Numbered from the stretch's first letter, positions 28,921-39,173 are shown. The stretch: DNA of 39,198 bases from Hydrogenobaculum sp. (GCA_023269915.1 JAGDWZ010000035.1:1-39198); one strand, 5' to 3'. Numbers and translations: made by a program. The notes: generated by a model not told the origin, from the sequence alone.

Positions 28921-31002
28921 CTAAATATCTTCTACTATCTCAAAGTCCAACTTACCCCTCTTTTCATCTACCTTTATTACTTTTACGTTCACACTATCCC
29001 CTAACCGATAAATTTTGTTGCTTTTGGTGTCTAGGAATCTGTGATTTTCTTGGTCGTAAACAAATTCTCCTTGGATAGAACCTATGCTTACAAAGCCTTC
29101 TGCCAATATAGTTTTAATTTGCACAAAAATGCCGTTTTGGATAATGCCAGTAATGATACCTTCAAAGACCTCACCTATCTTATCCTTCATAAACCTTGCT
29201 CTAAGAAGGTCTATAGCCTCATACTCAATTTTGTCCGCTAAACGCTCTTTTTCAGAAAGATGTACGGATGCCTCTTCAAGATACTCCATATTAAAAGCCA
29301 AAGACTTTTTCTTTAAAATGGATTTTACTATTCTATGGACTATGATATCTGGATATCTTCTTATGGGCGATGTAAAATGAGTATAATGTTTGGAAGCAAG
29401 ACCAAAGTGTCCTATATCTATTGGCGAGTATTTGGCTTTTTGCATGCTTCTTAAGGTTAGAAATCTTACCAAAAACTCTTCATCTTTTCCTTCAAAATGT
29501 TCTATAATTCGTTGGAAAAATTTTGGCTCAAACTCTTCTGGCATAGTAGTTTTGTATCCAAGTCCAGAAAGTATTTCTAATAGATTTTGCACCTTTTCTT
29601 TGTTTGGTTTTTCATGCACTCTATAAAAGCCTAAATTAGATTTCTCGTTCATAAATGTGGCTATTACTTCATTTGCGGACACCATAAACTCCTCTATTAT
29701 CCTATGGGCTATATGTCTTTCGTAAGGGACTATAGCGCTCGGCTCTCCTGCTTCATCTATGATAATCTCAGCTTCTGGTAAGTCAAAGTCTATGCTTCCT
29801 AAATCCCATCTTATCTTATGTCTTTTTCTATATAGATTTTCCATTTCTATTAGCGTTTCTCTTAAACCTTGTATTGGCGGTTTTAGTTTGCCAGTTATTA
29901 TATCTAAAGCTTCATCATAGGTAAGCCTAGCTTTTGAATTTATGACGCTTTCGTATATTTTGTAATCTAACAGTTTTGCGCTTTTATCAAAAACCATCTC
30001 TACACTAAGGCAAAATCTATCTTTATTTGGCACCAAACTGCAAAGGTCTGAAGAGAGTTCTTCCGGAAGCATGTGTATGGCTTCTCCGGGAAGGTAAACG
30101 GTGGTACCTCTTTCGTAGGCTTCCTTATCAAGGACCCCACCATATTTTACAAACAAAGACACATCTGCTATATGTACGAAAAGTCTATAGTTATCACCAT
30201 CTTTTTCAAGATAAACAGCGTCGTCGAAATCTTTTGCCTTTACTGGGTCTATGGTAAAACAAGGTTGGTTTCTCAAATCTTTTCGTTTTGATATCTCTTT
30301 TTCAAAATCAAACTTCTCTAAAAATATTTTTAACTCCTTTATAGCGTCTTTTGGATATTGGTTTTTTAAATTGTATTTTCTTTTTAAAAGCTCCAAAGAT
30401 AAGAAGCTCTCGGATGGGTTTCCTATTATTTCTACTATCTTTCCTTTGGCTTTTTGGGTTTTTGTGGGATACTTTGTTATTTTGACCAGTACAAGTTGGT
30501 CTGGTTTTATATTTTTGCATTGATTTTTAGAAAGCTCTATATCGTGGAAGTGATTTTCGTCTATTGGATTTGCAATGCACTTTTTAAAGTTTGATATACT
30601 GCATACAAACTCCTTTCTGGCACGTTTTAAAACTCTTTCTATCCTTAACTCTTTTTTACCTTTGTAAAGGACTACGTATCCTTCTACTTCGTCCTTGTCA
30701 AAAACTTTTTGCATCTCAAAAAATGGTATATATATATCTTCAGAACCATCTTTTGGTATTAAAAACCCAAAACCAGCAGGGTTTGCTTCCACTGTTCCCA
30801 CCACCCTTTGCAAAGATTCCTGACTTAAGCTAAAATGTCCTTTTGTGGTTAGTATTTTGTTTTGTTTTATTAGCTCTCTAAGTATTTTTCTAAGGATTTT
30901 CTTGTCTATAGGGATATTTTTAGAAAGTTCCCCAAAGGATACTGGCTTTTTCTTAGAGGATAAGAAGCTTTGTATAGCCAAAATTATTTCGTCTTTTTCC
31001 AT
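28921..31002 (-). CDS. rnr: Ribonuclease R
   Basis: TIDPVKAKDFDDAVYLEKDGDNYRLFVHIADVSLFV, RGTTVYLPGEAIHMLPEELSSDLCSLVPN, HYTHFTSPIRRYPDIIVHR, C-terminal S1 domain. Confidence 0.96.
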   Translation of the reverse strand: MEKDEIILAIQSFLSSKKKPVSFGELSKNIPIDKKILRKILRELIKQNKILTTKGHFSLSQESLQRVVGTVEANPAGFGFLIPKDGSEDIYIPFFEMQKVFDKDEVEGYVVLYKGKKELRIERVLKRARKEFVCSISNFKKCIANPIDENHFHDIELSKNQCKNIKPDQLVLVKITKYPTKTQKAKGKIVEIIGNPSESFLSLELLKRKYNLKNQYPKDAIKELKIFLEKFDFEKEISKRKDLRNQPCFTIDPVKAKDFDDAVYLEKDGDNYRLFVHIADVSLFVKYGGVLDKEAYERGTTVYLPGEAIHMLPEELSSDLCSLVPNKDRFCLSVEMVFDKSAKLLDYKIYESVINSKARLTYDEALDIITGKLKPPIQGLRETLIEMENLYRKRHKIRWDLGSIDFDLPEAEIIIDEAGEPSAIVPYERHIAHRIIEEFMVSANEVIATFMNEKSNLGFYRVHEKPNKEKVQNLLEILSGLGYKTTMPEEFEPKFFQRIIEHFEGKDEEFLVRFLTLRSMQKAKYSPIDIGHFGLASKHYTHFTSPIRRYPDIIVHRIVKSILKKKSLAFNMEYLEEASVHLSEKERLADKIEYEAIDLLRARFMKDKIGEVFEGIITGIIQNGIFVQIKTILAEGFVSIGSIQGEFVYDQENHRFLDTKSNKIYRLGDSVNVKVIKVDEKRGKLDFEIVEDI

Positions 31003-31478
31003 CAGAGCTTTACTCTCCCTTTAAACTCTCTTTGTAGTTCTCTTTTCATATCTTTTTCTTTTAGCTCTCTTCTTTTGTCGTAAAGCTTTTTACCTTTAAC
31101 TAAGGCTATATCTACTTTTACCTTACCGTTTTTAAAGTAAAGGCTAATAGGTATTATGGTGTATCCTTTTTCTTTTGATTTTCCTAAAAGCCTCAAAATT
31201 TCTCTTTTGTGAAGAAGTAACTTTCTTTTTCTAAGGGGGTCTGGGGGTTTTATGGTGGCATACTTATAAGGGGCGATGTATAGGTTGTATAAAAAAGCTT
31301 CGCCGTTTTCTATCCTCACAAAGGAATCTTTGAAAGAAACCGTTTGCTTGTTTCTTATGGATTTTATTTCGGGTCCTAAAAGCTCAATACCAGCTTGGTA
31401 CGTTTCTACAATTTCATTTTCATGAAGGCCTTCTTTGTTTACATATCTTGGTGTGTTATTTTGTTCATTTTTTTTCAT
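31002..31478 (-). CDS. smpB: SsrA-binding protein
   Basis: ETYQAGIELLGPEIKSIRNKQTVSFKDSFVRIENGEAFLYNLYIAPY, KGKKLYDKRRELKEKD. Confidence 0.96.
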   Translation of the reverse strand: MKKNEQNNTPRYVNKEGLHENEIVETYQAGIELLGPEIKSIRNKQTVSFKDSFVRIENGEAFLYNLYIAPYKYATIKPPDPLRKRKLLLHKREILRLLGKSKEKGYTIIPISLYFKNGKVKVDIALVKGKKLYDKRRELKEKDMKRELQREFKGRVKL

Positions 31479-31598
31479 AATATATATAATATACTACATT
31501 TATACCAATGAGTGTATAAGTTAAATTTTAAACTGTCAGAAATTGCATAAAGTTGTTGTTTATATGATATAATAGTGCAAAATCGTTGGAGGTGTTTT

Positions 31599-32441
31599 AT
31601 GTTAGAAAAAGCAATTTATAAGTCTTTTAAGCAAATCATGGTAGGTTTGTCATTCTTAGGACTTATTGGAACGACTTTTGCTGATACAAAGGTAAAAGAA
31701 ATGCAGCTTCCGGTACCAAAATGCTCAAGTCCTGTTTACAACGTATCTATTATGGATTTTGGTTGTAAAGCTGCCGCTTGTACAGCACCAAAAGCTCCTG
31801 GTGGTGGTTTTGCTGCGCTAGCTGCTGTGTTTGCCGGAAACGGTGGCATATCTTCTGTGGGTAAAGGCGTAACCAATATGCTTACTACGGCTCTTCAAAC
31901 TACAAACTGCTTTCATGTTATAGATTTAAAAGCTTATAAAAAGATGCAAGCTTTACTTGCGGCTACTGGGCAAAAGGTAAAACCACCACATATAGATTAT
32001 ATGATAACTGGAGATGTAACATCTATAAGTTTAAGCACTTCAGGTGGTGCTTTAGGCGCTGGTCTTATACCAGTATTAGGACTTATATCTGAAAGAAAAC
32101 AAGAAGCTCAAATGGGTATAGATATAAATGTACTAAATCCAGCTACCGCAGAAACAGTGCTTGCCAAAACTTTCCAAGCGGATAGCTCTAAAACATCATG
32201 GGGCATAGGTGGTGCTGGTGCAGCTGGTATGGCTGGTGCAGCTGGTGGTTGGAGCATATCTCACAACTTGTCTTTAGATAACGTGGCAAGAAGCGTAGTT
32301 ATACAAGCTGCCACTTACATAACCAAAGAACTTGCTGGTAAATATATAACTTATACACCACCACCTCCTGGAAAGAAGTCAAAAGACAACTCTTCTGGAG
32401 CAACTACGGAAGGAACAAGCGCTGGGGCAAACGCAAATTGA
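31599..32441 (+). CDS. CsgG/HfaB-family-like secreted protein
   Basis: VSIMDFG...SVGKGVTNMLTTALQTTNCFHVIDLKAYKKM...DYMITGDVTSIS; start corrected to ATG 31599 with GGAGGTG SD. Confidence 0.7.
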   Translation: MLEKAIYKSFKQIMVGLSFLGLIGTTFADTKVKEMQLPVPKCSSPVYNVSIMDFGCKAAACTAPKAPGGGFAALAAVFAGNGGISSVGKGVTNMLTTALQTTNCFHVIDLKAYKKMQALLAATGQKVKPPHIDYMITGDVTSISLSTSGGALGAGLIPVLGLISERKQEAQMGIDINVLNPATAETVLAKTFQADSSKTSWGIGGAGAAGMAGAAGGWSISHNLSLDNVARSVVIQAATYITKELAGKYITYTPPPPGKKSKDNSSGATTEGTSAGANAN

Positions 32442-32484
32442 TATGTTTCATAGTTTTTAGTAAAAGTATTTAGATATTATTTTT

Positions 32485-34032
32485 ATGGATAAGAATAGAG
32501 TATTTATATTTGATACGACGTTAAGAGATGGCGAGCAAGCTCCTGGCTTTTCAATGACCATAGAAGAAAAGCTGCAGATGGCCCATCAATTGGCAAGGCT
32601 TGGGGTGGATATCATAGAAGCTGGCTTTGCCATCGCTTCTAAAGGGGATTTTGAGGCTATAAGGCTTATCGCTTCAGAGGTAAAAGGACCTACTATATGC
32701 TCTTTGGCAAGGGCCAACGAAACCGATATAGAAAGAGCTGCTGAAAGCCTGAAACCAGCCGAGAGAAAGCGCATACATACCTTCATAGCCACATCCGATA
32801 TACACATGCAATACAAACTTAAAAAAACCAAAGAAGAAGTGTTAGAGCTTGCTAAAAAAGCGGTAAGATTTGCAAGAAACTTCACAGACGATGTAGAGTT
32901 TTCTTGTGAAGATGCCACCAGAAGCTCCAAAGACTTTCTTTACAAAATCATAGAAGAGGCTATAAAAGAAGGTGCTACCACTATAAACATACCAGATACC
33001 GTTGGTTATGCCACTCCTTTAGAGTTTTATGAGCTTATCACATCTATAAGAGAAAACGTTCCAAACATAGACAAAGCTATAATAAGCGTACATTGTCACA
33101 ACGACCTTGGTATGGCAACTGCCAACTCTTTGATGGCGTTAAAGGCTGGGGCAAGACAGGTAGAATGCACTATAAATGCAATAGGTGAAAGGGCTGGAAA
33201 TGCAGGTTTAGAAGAGGTGGTAATGGCTTTGGTAGTAAGAAGAGAATACTTTGACAACCTTTATACCAACATAAACACAAAAGAGATATACAAGACCAGT
33301 AGGCTCCTTTGTAGGATTACCAGTAGCTTCGTCCAGCCAAACAAAGCGGTGGTAGGAGACAACGCCTTTGCTCACGAGTCTGGTATACATCAGCACGGCG
33401 TATTGTCAAATCCTATGACCTATGAGATTATGAAACCAGAAGACGTCGGTTTTCCATCAAATAGAGTGGTGCTTGGTAAACACTCCGGAAGACACGCTTT
33501 AAAGTCTCGCTTGAAAGATTTAGGCATAGAACTACCAGAAGAAGAGTTTGAAAAGCTTTTTGAAGAGTTTAAAGCTCTTTCTGATAAGAAAAAATACATA
33601 TACGACGAAGATATAGAAGCCCTTATTTACAAAGATGTGTTAAAACACGACAGCAAGCCTATAAAACTCTTGAGCTTTCAAGTGCAAACTGGGGACAACA
33701 TACTTCCAACTGCCACAGTTAGCTTGGAGGTAAACGGCGAGAAAAAGGTACTTACATCTACCGGTGATGGGCCTGTAGACGCCGTTATAAAAGCCATAGA
33801 AAAAGCTCTACCCTACGAGCCAAAATTTTTAGATTATTCTATAAAAGCCCTCACGCCAAACGCCGATGCCCAAGCAGAAGCAAGGGTTTTGATAGAACTA
33901 AACGATATAAAGTCATCAGGTACAGCTACAGATACAGATATAGTAAAAGCTAGTGCAAATGCATTTTTAGACGCTGTAAACAAAGCGCTTTTCAAAAAAC
34001 AAGTAAAAGAAAAGGCTATAGAAGGGGTTTAG
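32485..34032 (+). CDS. leuA: 2-isopropylmalate synthase
   Basis: FDTTLRDGEQAPGFSM, VEFSCEDATRS, SVHCHNDLGMATANSLMALKAGARQVECTINAIGERAGNAGLEEV, HESGIHQHGVL. Confidence 0.96.
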   Translation: MDKNRVFIFDTTLRDGEQAPGFSMTIEEKLQMAHQLARLGVDIIEAGFAIASKGDFEAIRLIASEVKGPTICSLARANETDIERAAESLKPAERKRIHTFIATSDIHMQYKLKKTKEEVLELAKKAVRFARNFTDDVEFSCEDATRSSKDFLYKIIEEAIKEGATTINIPDTVGYATPLEFYELITSIRENVPNIDKAIISVHCHNDLGMATANSLMALKAGARQVECTINAIGERAGNAGLEEVVMALVVRREYFDNLYTNINTKEIYKTSRLLCRITSSFVQPNKAVVGDNAFAHESGIHQHGVLSNPMTYEIMKPEDVGFPSNRVVLGKHSGRHALKSRLKDLGIELPEEEFEKLFEEFKALSDKKKYIYDEDIEALIYKDVLKHDSKPIKLLSFQVQTGDNILPTATVSLEVNGEKKVLTSTGDGPVDAVIKAIEKALPYEPKFLDYSIKALTPNADAQAEARVLIELNDIKSSGTATDTDIVKASANAFLDAVNKALFKKQVKEKAIEGV

Positions 34033-34850
34033 GGTTTATATGATGTTAAAAGCTCAAAAATTTGAGGTGCTAAATCAAAAGCATCAACACCAGTCCATAT
34101 TTTAAAGCTTTCTAAACCTTGATAAATAAGCATGGGAAGGCCGTTTATACCAACGGCTCCTTTTTCTTTTGCTTTCTTTATAAGAAGTGTATCTTTGTAT
34201 ATTACATCAAAAACTACATGATGAGCAGCTATCTTATCATAATCAAAAAGAGGTTTATCATCATCTTTTAGTCCCACCGATGTAGTGTTTACTATTATAT
34301 CTACATATTGCAAAACATCTTCTATCTTCTCTACAACTTCTATATTGAAAATCTCTTTTAGTTTTAAGGCTTTTTCTATAGTCCTATTGTATAAATAAAC
34401 TTTTGCCCCAGCGTTTGTAAGTGCGTATATTATAGCTTTAGAAGTCCCACCTGCTCCAAGGACTAAGGCTTTTTTACCTTGCAAAGTGGTTTTTTCTTCT
34501 AAAGCTCTTTTAAAGCCTATATAATCTGTATTGTAGGCTTTTATAGTATTGTCTTCAAACTTTAAGGTATTGCAAGAGCCTATTTTTTCGACTTCTTCTG
34601 ATACCTCATCTACAAACCCCAAAATACTTTCTTTGTGAGGTATGGTAATATTTAAGCCCTTTATAGACAAAGCTTTTGCACCTTTTACAGCATCTTTTAA
34701 ATCCTCTGGTTTTACTTCAAAAGGTACATATATGGCGTTTATATTTTTTTGGTTAAAAGCAAAAGACTGAAAAACTGGTGATAGGCTATGCTTTACCGGG
34801 TATCCAAATATGCCGTAGCAAAGGGTTTGACCGTTTGGTAGCTTCATCAT
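34029..34850 (-). CDS. aroE: Shikimate dehydrogenase
   Basis: YGIFGYPVKHSLSPVFQSFAF, LNITIPHKE, AYNTDYIGF, VLGAGGTSKAIIYAL. Confidence 0.95.
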   Translation of the reverse strand: MMKLPNGQTLCYGIFGYPVKHSLSPVFQSFAFNQKNINAIYVPFEVKPEDLKDAVKGAKALSIKGLNITIPHKESILGFVDEVSEEVEKIGSCNTLKFEDNTIKAYNTDYIGFKRALEEKTTLQGKKALVLGAGGTSKAIIYALTNAGAKVYLYNRTIEKALKLKEIFNIEVVEKIEDVLQYVDIIVNTTSVGLKDDDKPLFDYDKIAAHHVVFDVIYKDTLLIKKAKEKGAVGINGLPMLIYQGLESFKIWTGVDAFDLAPQIFELLTSYKP

Positions 34851-35926
34851 CTTAGCTTTAGAGTGGCTATTGTAAATATTGCAAGAAGTATAGATACTAT
34901 CCAGATTCTTACCACTATTTTGGGTTCTGGTGTGCCGTTTAACTCAAAATGATGATGAATAGGCGCCATTTTGAAAACCCTTTTTCCTTTGGTAATTTTA
35001 AACACACTTACTTGGATTATAACGCTTAAAGCCTCTATCACAAAAACCCCACCAGCTATTATAAGAGATAGCTCTTGTTTTGACATAATGGCAAGCATAC
35101 CAAGAGCAGCCCCAAGCCCAAGAGAGCCTACATCTCCCATAAACATTTGAGCCGGAAAAGAGTTAAACCACAAAAAGCCAAGACCAGCCCCCACTATAGC
35201 CATACCAAATATAGCAAGCTCACCGGCGTTTTCTACGTAGTGAATTTCCAAATACTTTGCCAGTATGCTGTTGCCAGCAACGTAAGAGATAATACCAAGG
35301 GCAAAAGCAGTAGTCATGGCAGGGACTATAGCAAGCCCGTCAAGTCCATCTGTAAGATTTACGGCGTTTGAAGTGGCTATTAAAACAAGCATTGTAAAAA
35401 CTATGTAGAAATATCCCAAATCTAGTTTTAAGCTTTTAAAAAAAGGAAAGTATATATGAGTATCTATATGCATAACAAAGTAAAGCAACAAAGCGCTTAT
35501 AAAACTCACCACAATTTGACCAAGCATCTTGGCTTTTGCGGATATGCCTTTTTTATTTTTTAGTTTTGCAAAATCATCTATAAAACCTACGGCGGCAAAC
35601 CCAAGCACAGTAAAAGCCATTATCCATGTTTGTGCTATATCAAGTCTCATTAGTAAAATTGAGGCAAGTTCAAGGCTCAATATTATAATAAGTCCACCCA
35701 TTGAGGGTACAAACTTTTTCTTAGAATGGGCTTCCGGGGTATCTTCTCTTACGTATCCACCGTACAATCTATTTAAGGCTGTCACCTTTCTCATGAAAAT
35801 AGGAGATAGCGCTAACGTGATAAGAAAACTCAGGATAACAGCCATCAAGGCTCTAAAGGTAATATATCTTAATACGTTGAATAAAAATATGTGGTTTTTA
35901 AGGACTAAACCAAGCCAGTAAAGCAT
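34847..35926 (-). CDS. mraY: Phospho-N-acetylmuramoyl-pentapeptide transferase
   Basis: HSKKKFVPSMGGLIII, FIDDFAKLKNKKGISAKAKM, NAVNLTDGLDGLA, QMFMGDVGSLGLG, MAPIHHHFELNG. Confidence 0.96.
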   Translation of the reverse strand: MLYWLGLVLKNHIFLFNVLRYITFRALMAVILSFLITLALSPIFMRKVTALNRLYGGYVREDTPEAHSKKKFVPSMGGLIIILSLELASILLMRLDIAQTWIMAFTVLGFAAVGFIDDFAKLKNKKGISAKAKMLGQIVVSFISALLLYFVMHIDTHIYFPFFKSLKLDLGYFYIVFTMLVLIATSNAVNLTDGLDGLAIVPAMTTAFALGIISYVAGNSILAKYLEIHYVENAGELAIFGMAIVGAGLGFLWFNSFPAQMFMGDVGSLGLGAALGMLAIMSKQELSLIIAGGVFVIEALSVIIQVSVFKITKGKRVFKMAPIHHHFELNGTPEPKIVVRIWIVSILLAIFTIATLKLR

Positions 35927-36490
35927 CTAACACCTGTTTTTGCTAAGGAGTCTATCTAAGATTATAGCGGCAGCGTTTCTAACGGATAGATGGTTCCAGT
36001 CAGAAGCCCCGTATACGGGTTCTAATATCAAGTCAAAGGTTTCCATCAACGATTTTGGTATGCCGTAACCAGTACCAAATAGTATAAGATAGTCTTTATC
36101 ACCAGCTTTTATAGCTTCTGAAAGTTCTTTGTAAGATATTGTGTTTGGATAAGTCCTAGCATCTGTTCCAACGGTTATGGGCTTTTTACCCTTTTTAGAA
36201 ATTATGTCTTCTATAACTTCTTCGTAGTTGTAAACAAGTTTTACCAAAGATACGCTTTCATACCTTGTAAATTGCTTATCCTTGTTTTCTTCTGAAGTCC
36301 AATACTCTATCTGTCTTTGAATAACCTCTCTTTGAGAATCCACTGGATGGACTATGTAGTAAGTCTCTACATCGTAAGTCTTAGCCGGCCTTGCTATATC
36401 GTGCAAATCGAGAGTAGTAAAAGATGTGATGATTCTGTTGCCAAACCTATCTGTAGCAGGCCAATGTAAAACCGCTATAAAAACGCTCAT
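35927..36490 (-). CDS. SPOUT-type RNA methyltransferase (Methyltrn_RNA_4-like)
   Basis: IAVLHWPATDRFGNRIITSFTTLDLHDIAR...LILFGTGYGIPKSLMETFDLILEPVYGASDWNHLSVRNAAAIILDRL. Confidence 0.75.
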   Translation of the reverse strand: MSVFIAVLHWPATDRFGNRIITSFTTLDLHDIARPAKTYDVETYYIVHPVDSQREVIQRQIEYWTSEENKDKQFTRYESVSLVKLVYNYEEVIEDIISKKGKKPITVGTDARTYPNTISYKELSEAIKAGDKDYLILFGTGYGIPKSLMETFDLILEPVYGASDWNHLSVRNAAAIILDRLLSKNRC

Positions 36491-37077
36491 TTAAACCTAT
36501 ATTCCTCTTTGTTTAAAAGCCTAAAAACGTTGTCTTTGTGTTTATAAAGTATTAGAAAAGCTATAACGCTGGCACCAATTTTTTGAGGCACACTAAAATC
36601 TCCTTGTAAAAACAAGAAGTATCCTACCAAAACAGAAATTATAGAAGCCAAAGATACGTATCTAAAAAGATAAAATACCAAAGCCCACACAAAAAACATC
36701 TTTAAAGCAAGAAAAGGAGATATTCCAAACACCACACCAAAGGCGGTAGCGACCCCCTTCCCGCCTTTAAAGTTTGCCCTATAAGAGTATATATGCCCAA
36801 CGATAGGAGATATCATCACAATCCCAAACCACAAAGAATCTGGATTTATATAAAATCTATCAAGCAACGCTATCAAAAACCCTTTAAAAGCATCTAAGAA
36901 AAATACCAAAACTCCGTATTTTTTGCCAAGGGTCCTAGTAACGTTTGTGGCACCTGCGCTTTTACTTCCTACTGATGTAATGTCTATACCTTTGTAAGAG
37001 CCTATAACTTTTGCAAAAAGGATAGAACCCAAAAGATAACCAAATATGCTAAGAAGAAAACCCATTACAATATTCAT
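36487..37077 (-). CDS. plsY: Acyl-phosphate glycerol-3-phosphate acyltransferase
   Basis: YLLGSILFAKVIG, SVGSKSAGATNVTRTLGKKYG, GHIYSYRANFKGGKGVATAFGV. Confidence 0.95.
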   Translation of the reverse strand: MNIVMGFLLSIFGYLLGSILFAKVIGSYKGIDITSVGSKSAGATNVTRTLGKKYGVLVFFLDAFKGFLIALLDRFYINPDSLWFGIVMISPIVGHIYSYRANFKGGKGVATAFGVVFGISPFLALKMFFVWALVFYLFRYVSLASIISVLVGYFLFLQGDFSVPQKIGASVIAFLILYKHKDNVFRLLNKEEYRFK

Positions 37078-37078
37078 A

Positions 37079-37666
37079 TTAGAAGCCGCCTTCTTCTTTT
37101 GGTTTAAAATCGTTTCCTATAGAATACATCCAGTTAAAATACTTTTCGTAAATATCGGCAAGCTGCGGGCTTTTGATGATAAGAAGGTTTTCGTAATTTA
37201 GCTTTTCAGCGGATGCAGTCCAGTTGTAAGAACCAGTGATTACCTCTTTACCGTCAATCACCGCAAATTTATTGTGCATAAGCCCCTTTACAAACCTTGT
37301 TTCTTCCACTGGCAAAGTTTTGATAGGTATACCAGCTCTGTAGAAAAATCTTGCCCTTGAAAATCTTGTGTTTGCTTCATGCACATCCATTACAAGTCTA
37401 ACCTTGACTCCTCTTTTATAAGCATCTATGACGGCTTGACCTATGGGTCTTGACGTGAAAGCATACATTGCTATATCTATAAAAGAGTGAGCGTTGTTTA
37501 TCTGTCTTATAATGGCGTCTGATGCCCCGCCGTTTGGCGAAAAATAAACAGATACCAAAGCGTTGTTTATTTGTAGAGTTTTAGCACCAGATGGCTTTGA
37601 TGAGCAAGAAAATAAAGAAACAAAGAAAACAGCACCAAAAAATATCAAAAATATCTTTCTTATCAT
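37079..37666 (-). CDS. Phospholipase D-family nuclease lipoprotein (NucT-like)
   Basis: Lipobox SLFSC; single HKD motif LMHNKFAVIDGKEVITGSYNWTASAEKLNYEN. Confidence 0.88.
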   Translation of the reverse strand: MIRKIFLIFFGAVFFVSLFSCSSKPSGAKTLQINNALVSVYFSPNGGASDAIIRQINNAHSFIDIAMYAFTSRPIGQAVIDAYKRGVKVRLVMDVHEANTRFSRARFFYRAGIPIKTLPVEETRFVKGLMHNKFAVIDGKEVITGSYNWTASAEKLNYENLLIIKSPQLADIYEKYFNWMYSIGNDFKPKEEGGF

Positions 37667-38916
37667 AGGTATTTAAACGCTTTTTGCCCTATGTCTTTTC
37701 TATAAAGAGCGTCTTTAAAATCTATAAGGGATATTGCATTGTAAACGTCTTCTAAAGCCTTTTTTAAATCTTTTGATTTGGCGCATACTGTTAGTGCTCT
37801 GCCACCCATAGAGTATATTTCTCCGTCTATTAGCTTTGTGTTGGCTTGAAATATTACTGCGCCTTTTTCTTGGGCTTTTTCTAAATTTCTTATAGGTGTG
37901 GGCTCGCAGTTTCCGTATGGATAGTTTTTACAAGCCATTACAACACCCACTGCAAAATCTTCAGATATACCATCTTTTAGAGCTTCTGGATTATGGATTA
38001 TATCTATCAAGCTTTTTTCAAGCCTCATCATAAGCACCTGAGCTTCTGGGTCTCCCAATCTTACATTAAACTCCAAAACGTATGGTTTTCCCTCAGATAT
38101 CATAAGCCCTATATATAAAAATCCTGTATAGTTAAACCCTTCTTGTTCTAAGCCTTTCATCAGGGGCTTTACGATGCTTTCTTTTATTTTTAAATCCATT
38201 TCATTGTTTATTATAGGGGCTGGTGAGTATGCACCCATGCCGCCGGTATTTGGTCCTTCGTCGTTGTCTTTTAGCCTCTTGTGGTCTTGAGACGTTGGCA
38301 TCACACCAAACTTGCCATCTTGTATGGCTACTATGTAGGAAGCTTCCTCACCTTTTAAAAACTCTTCTATCACTACCTTTTTACCAGACTCTCCCAGTTT
38401 ATTTTTTATCATAAAATCTTCTAAAACTTGTATGGCCTCTTGTTTTGAATTTACTATTACAACACCCTTACCAGAAGCAAGACCATCTGCCTTTATAACG
38501 GCGGGATAGCCTATATCCTCTATGAAGTTTAGGGCTTTTTTAACATCTGTAAACGTGCTGTAGTTGGCAGTGGGTATTTCATACTTTGACATAAAAGCTT
38601 TCGCAAAATCTTTTGAGCTTTCAAGCATAGCAGCTCTTTTGGAGGGTCCAAACACAAAAGCCTTGCCTTCCAATAAATCCTTTATGCCTTTCACAAGGTA
38701 TATTTCTTGACCTGGGATGACTATATCTATTTTATTTTCTATTATGAATTTGGCTATATCCTCTATGTTGTTGGCATCAAGTTCTATGTTTTTAGCTATA
38801 TTATAAGTACCAGCGTTTCCAGGAAAAACAAAGATGTCTTTTATAAGGGGGTCTTGTCTTAATTTCCAAACTATAGCGTGCTCTCTAGCTCCTGAACCTA
38901 GTACTGCAACCTTCAT
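37663..38916 (-). CDS. purD: Phosphoribosylamine--glycine ligase
   Basis: VAVLGSGAREHAIVWKL, VIKADGLASGKGV, DEGPNTGGMGAYSPAP, EFNVRLGDPEAQVLMMRL. Confidence 0.96.
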   Translation of the reverse strand: MKVAVLGSGAREHAIVWKLRQDPLIKDIFVFPGNAGTYNIAKNIELDANNIEDIAKFIIENKIDIVIPGQEIYLVKGIKDLLEGKAFVFGPSKRAAMLESSKDFAKAFMSKYEIPTANYSTFTDVKKALNFIEDIGYPAVIKADGLASGKGVVIVNSKQEAIQVLEDFMIKNKLGESGKKVVIEEFLKGEEASYIVAIQDGKFGVMPTSQDHKRLKDNDEGPNTGGMGAYSPAPIINNEMDLKIKESIVKPLMKGLEQEGFNYTGFLYIGLMISEGKPYVLEFNVRLGDPEAQVLMMRLEKSLIDIIHNPEALKDGISEDFAVGVVMACKNYPYGNCEPTPIRNLEKAQEKGAVIFQANTKLIDGEIYSMGGRALTVCAKSKDLKKALEDVYNAISLIDFKDALYRKDIGQKAFKYL

Positions 38917-39173
38917 CTTCTTTTCTTATAGTATAAAAGATTGCCGTCGTTATCAAATTTGGCTATACCGCTATTCCCTTTCACAGTGTAGAGGCACCCT
39001 TTTTTTGTATGAGATACTTTTATATCTTTTATATCACCCACATAAGAAGAAGCATCTGCAGTTATATAATTAACGTCGCAGTTTGACATAGGTTCGTATC
39101 TTCTATGCCATGCCAAAGCCAAAGAAACTATCCCTAGATATAAAATTAAAAGTTTTTTGTAAGCTTTTAACAT
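38913..39173 (-). CDS. Small hypothetical exported protein
   Basis: N-terminal hydrophobic segment; ATGA-type overlap with purD. Confidence 0.6.
   Translation of the reverse strand: MLKAYKKLLILYLGIVSLALAWHRRYEPMSNCDVNYITADASSYVGDIKDIKVSHTKKGCLYTVKGNSGIAKFDNDGNLLYYKKRR

Noticed and set aside
29041-30833. Multiple plus-strand ORFs inside rnr
   Set aside because: All are antisense to the well-conserved RNase R frame and overlap one another; frame shadows.
31500-31519. Weak inverted repeat TTATAC-N8-GTATAA between smpB and the CsgG-like gene
   Set aside because: Only 6-bp AT-rich arms; expected by chance in this composition.
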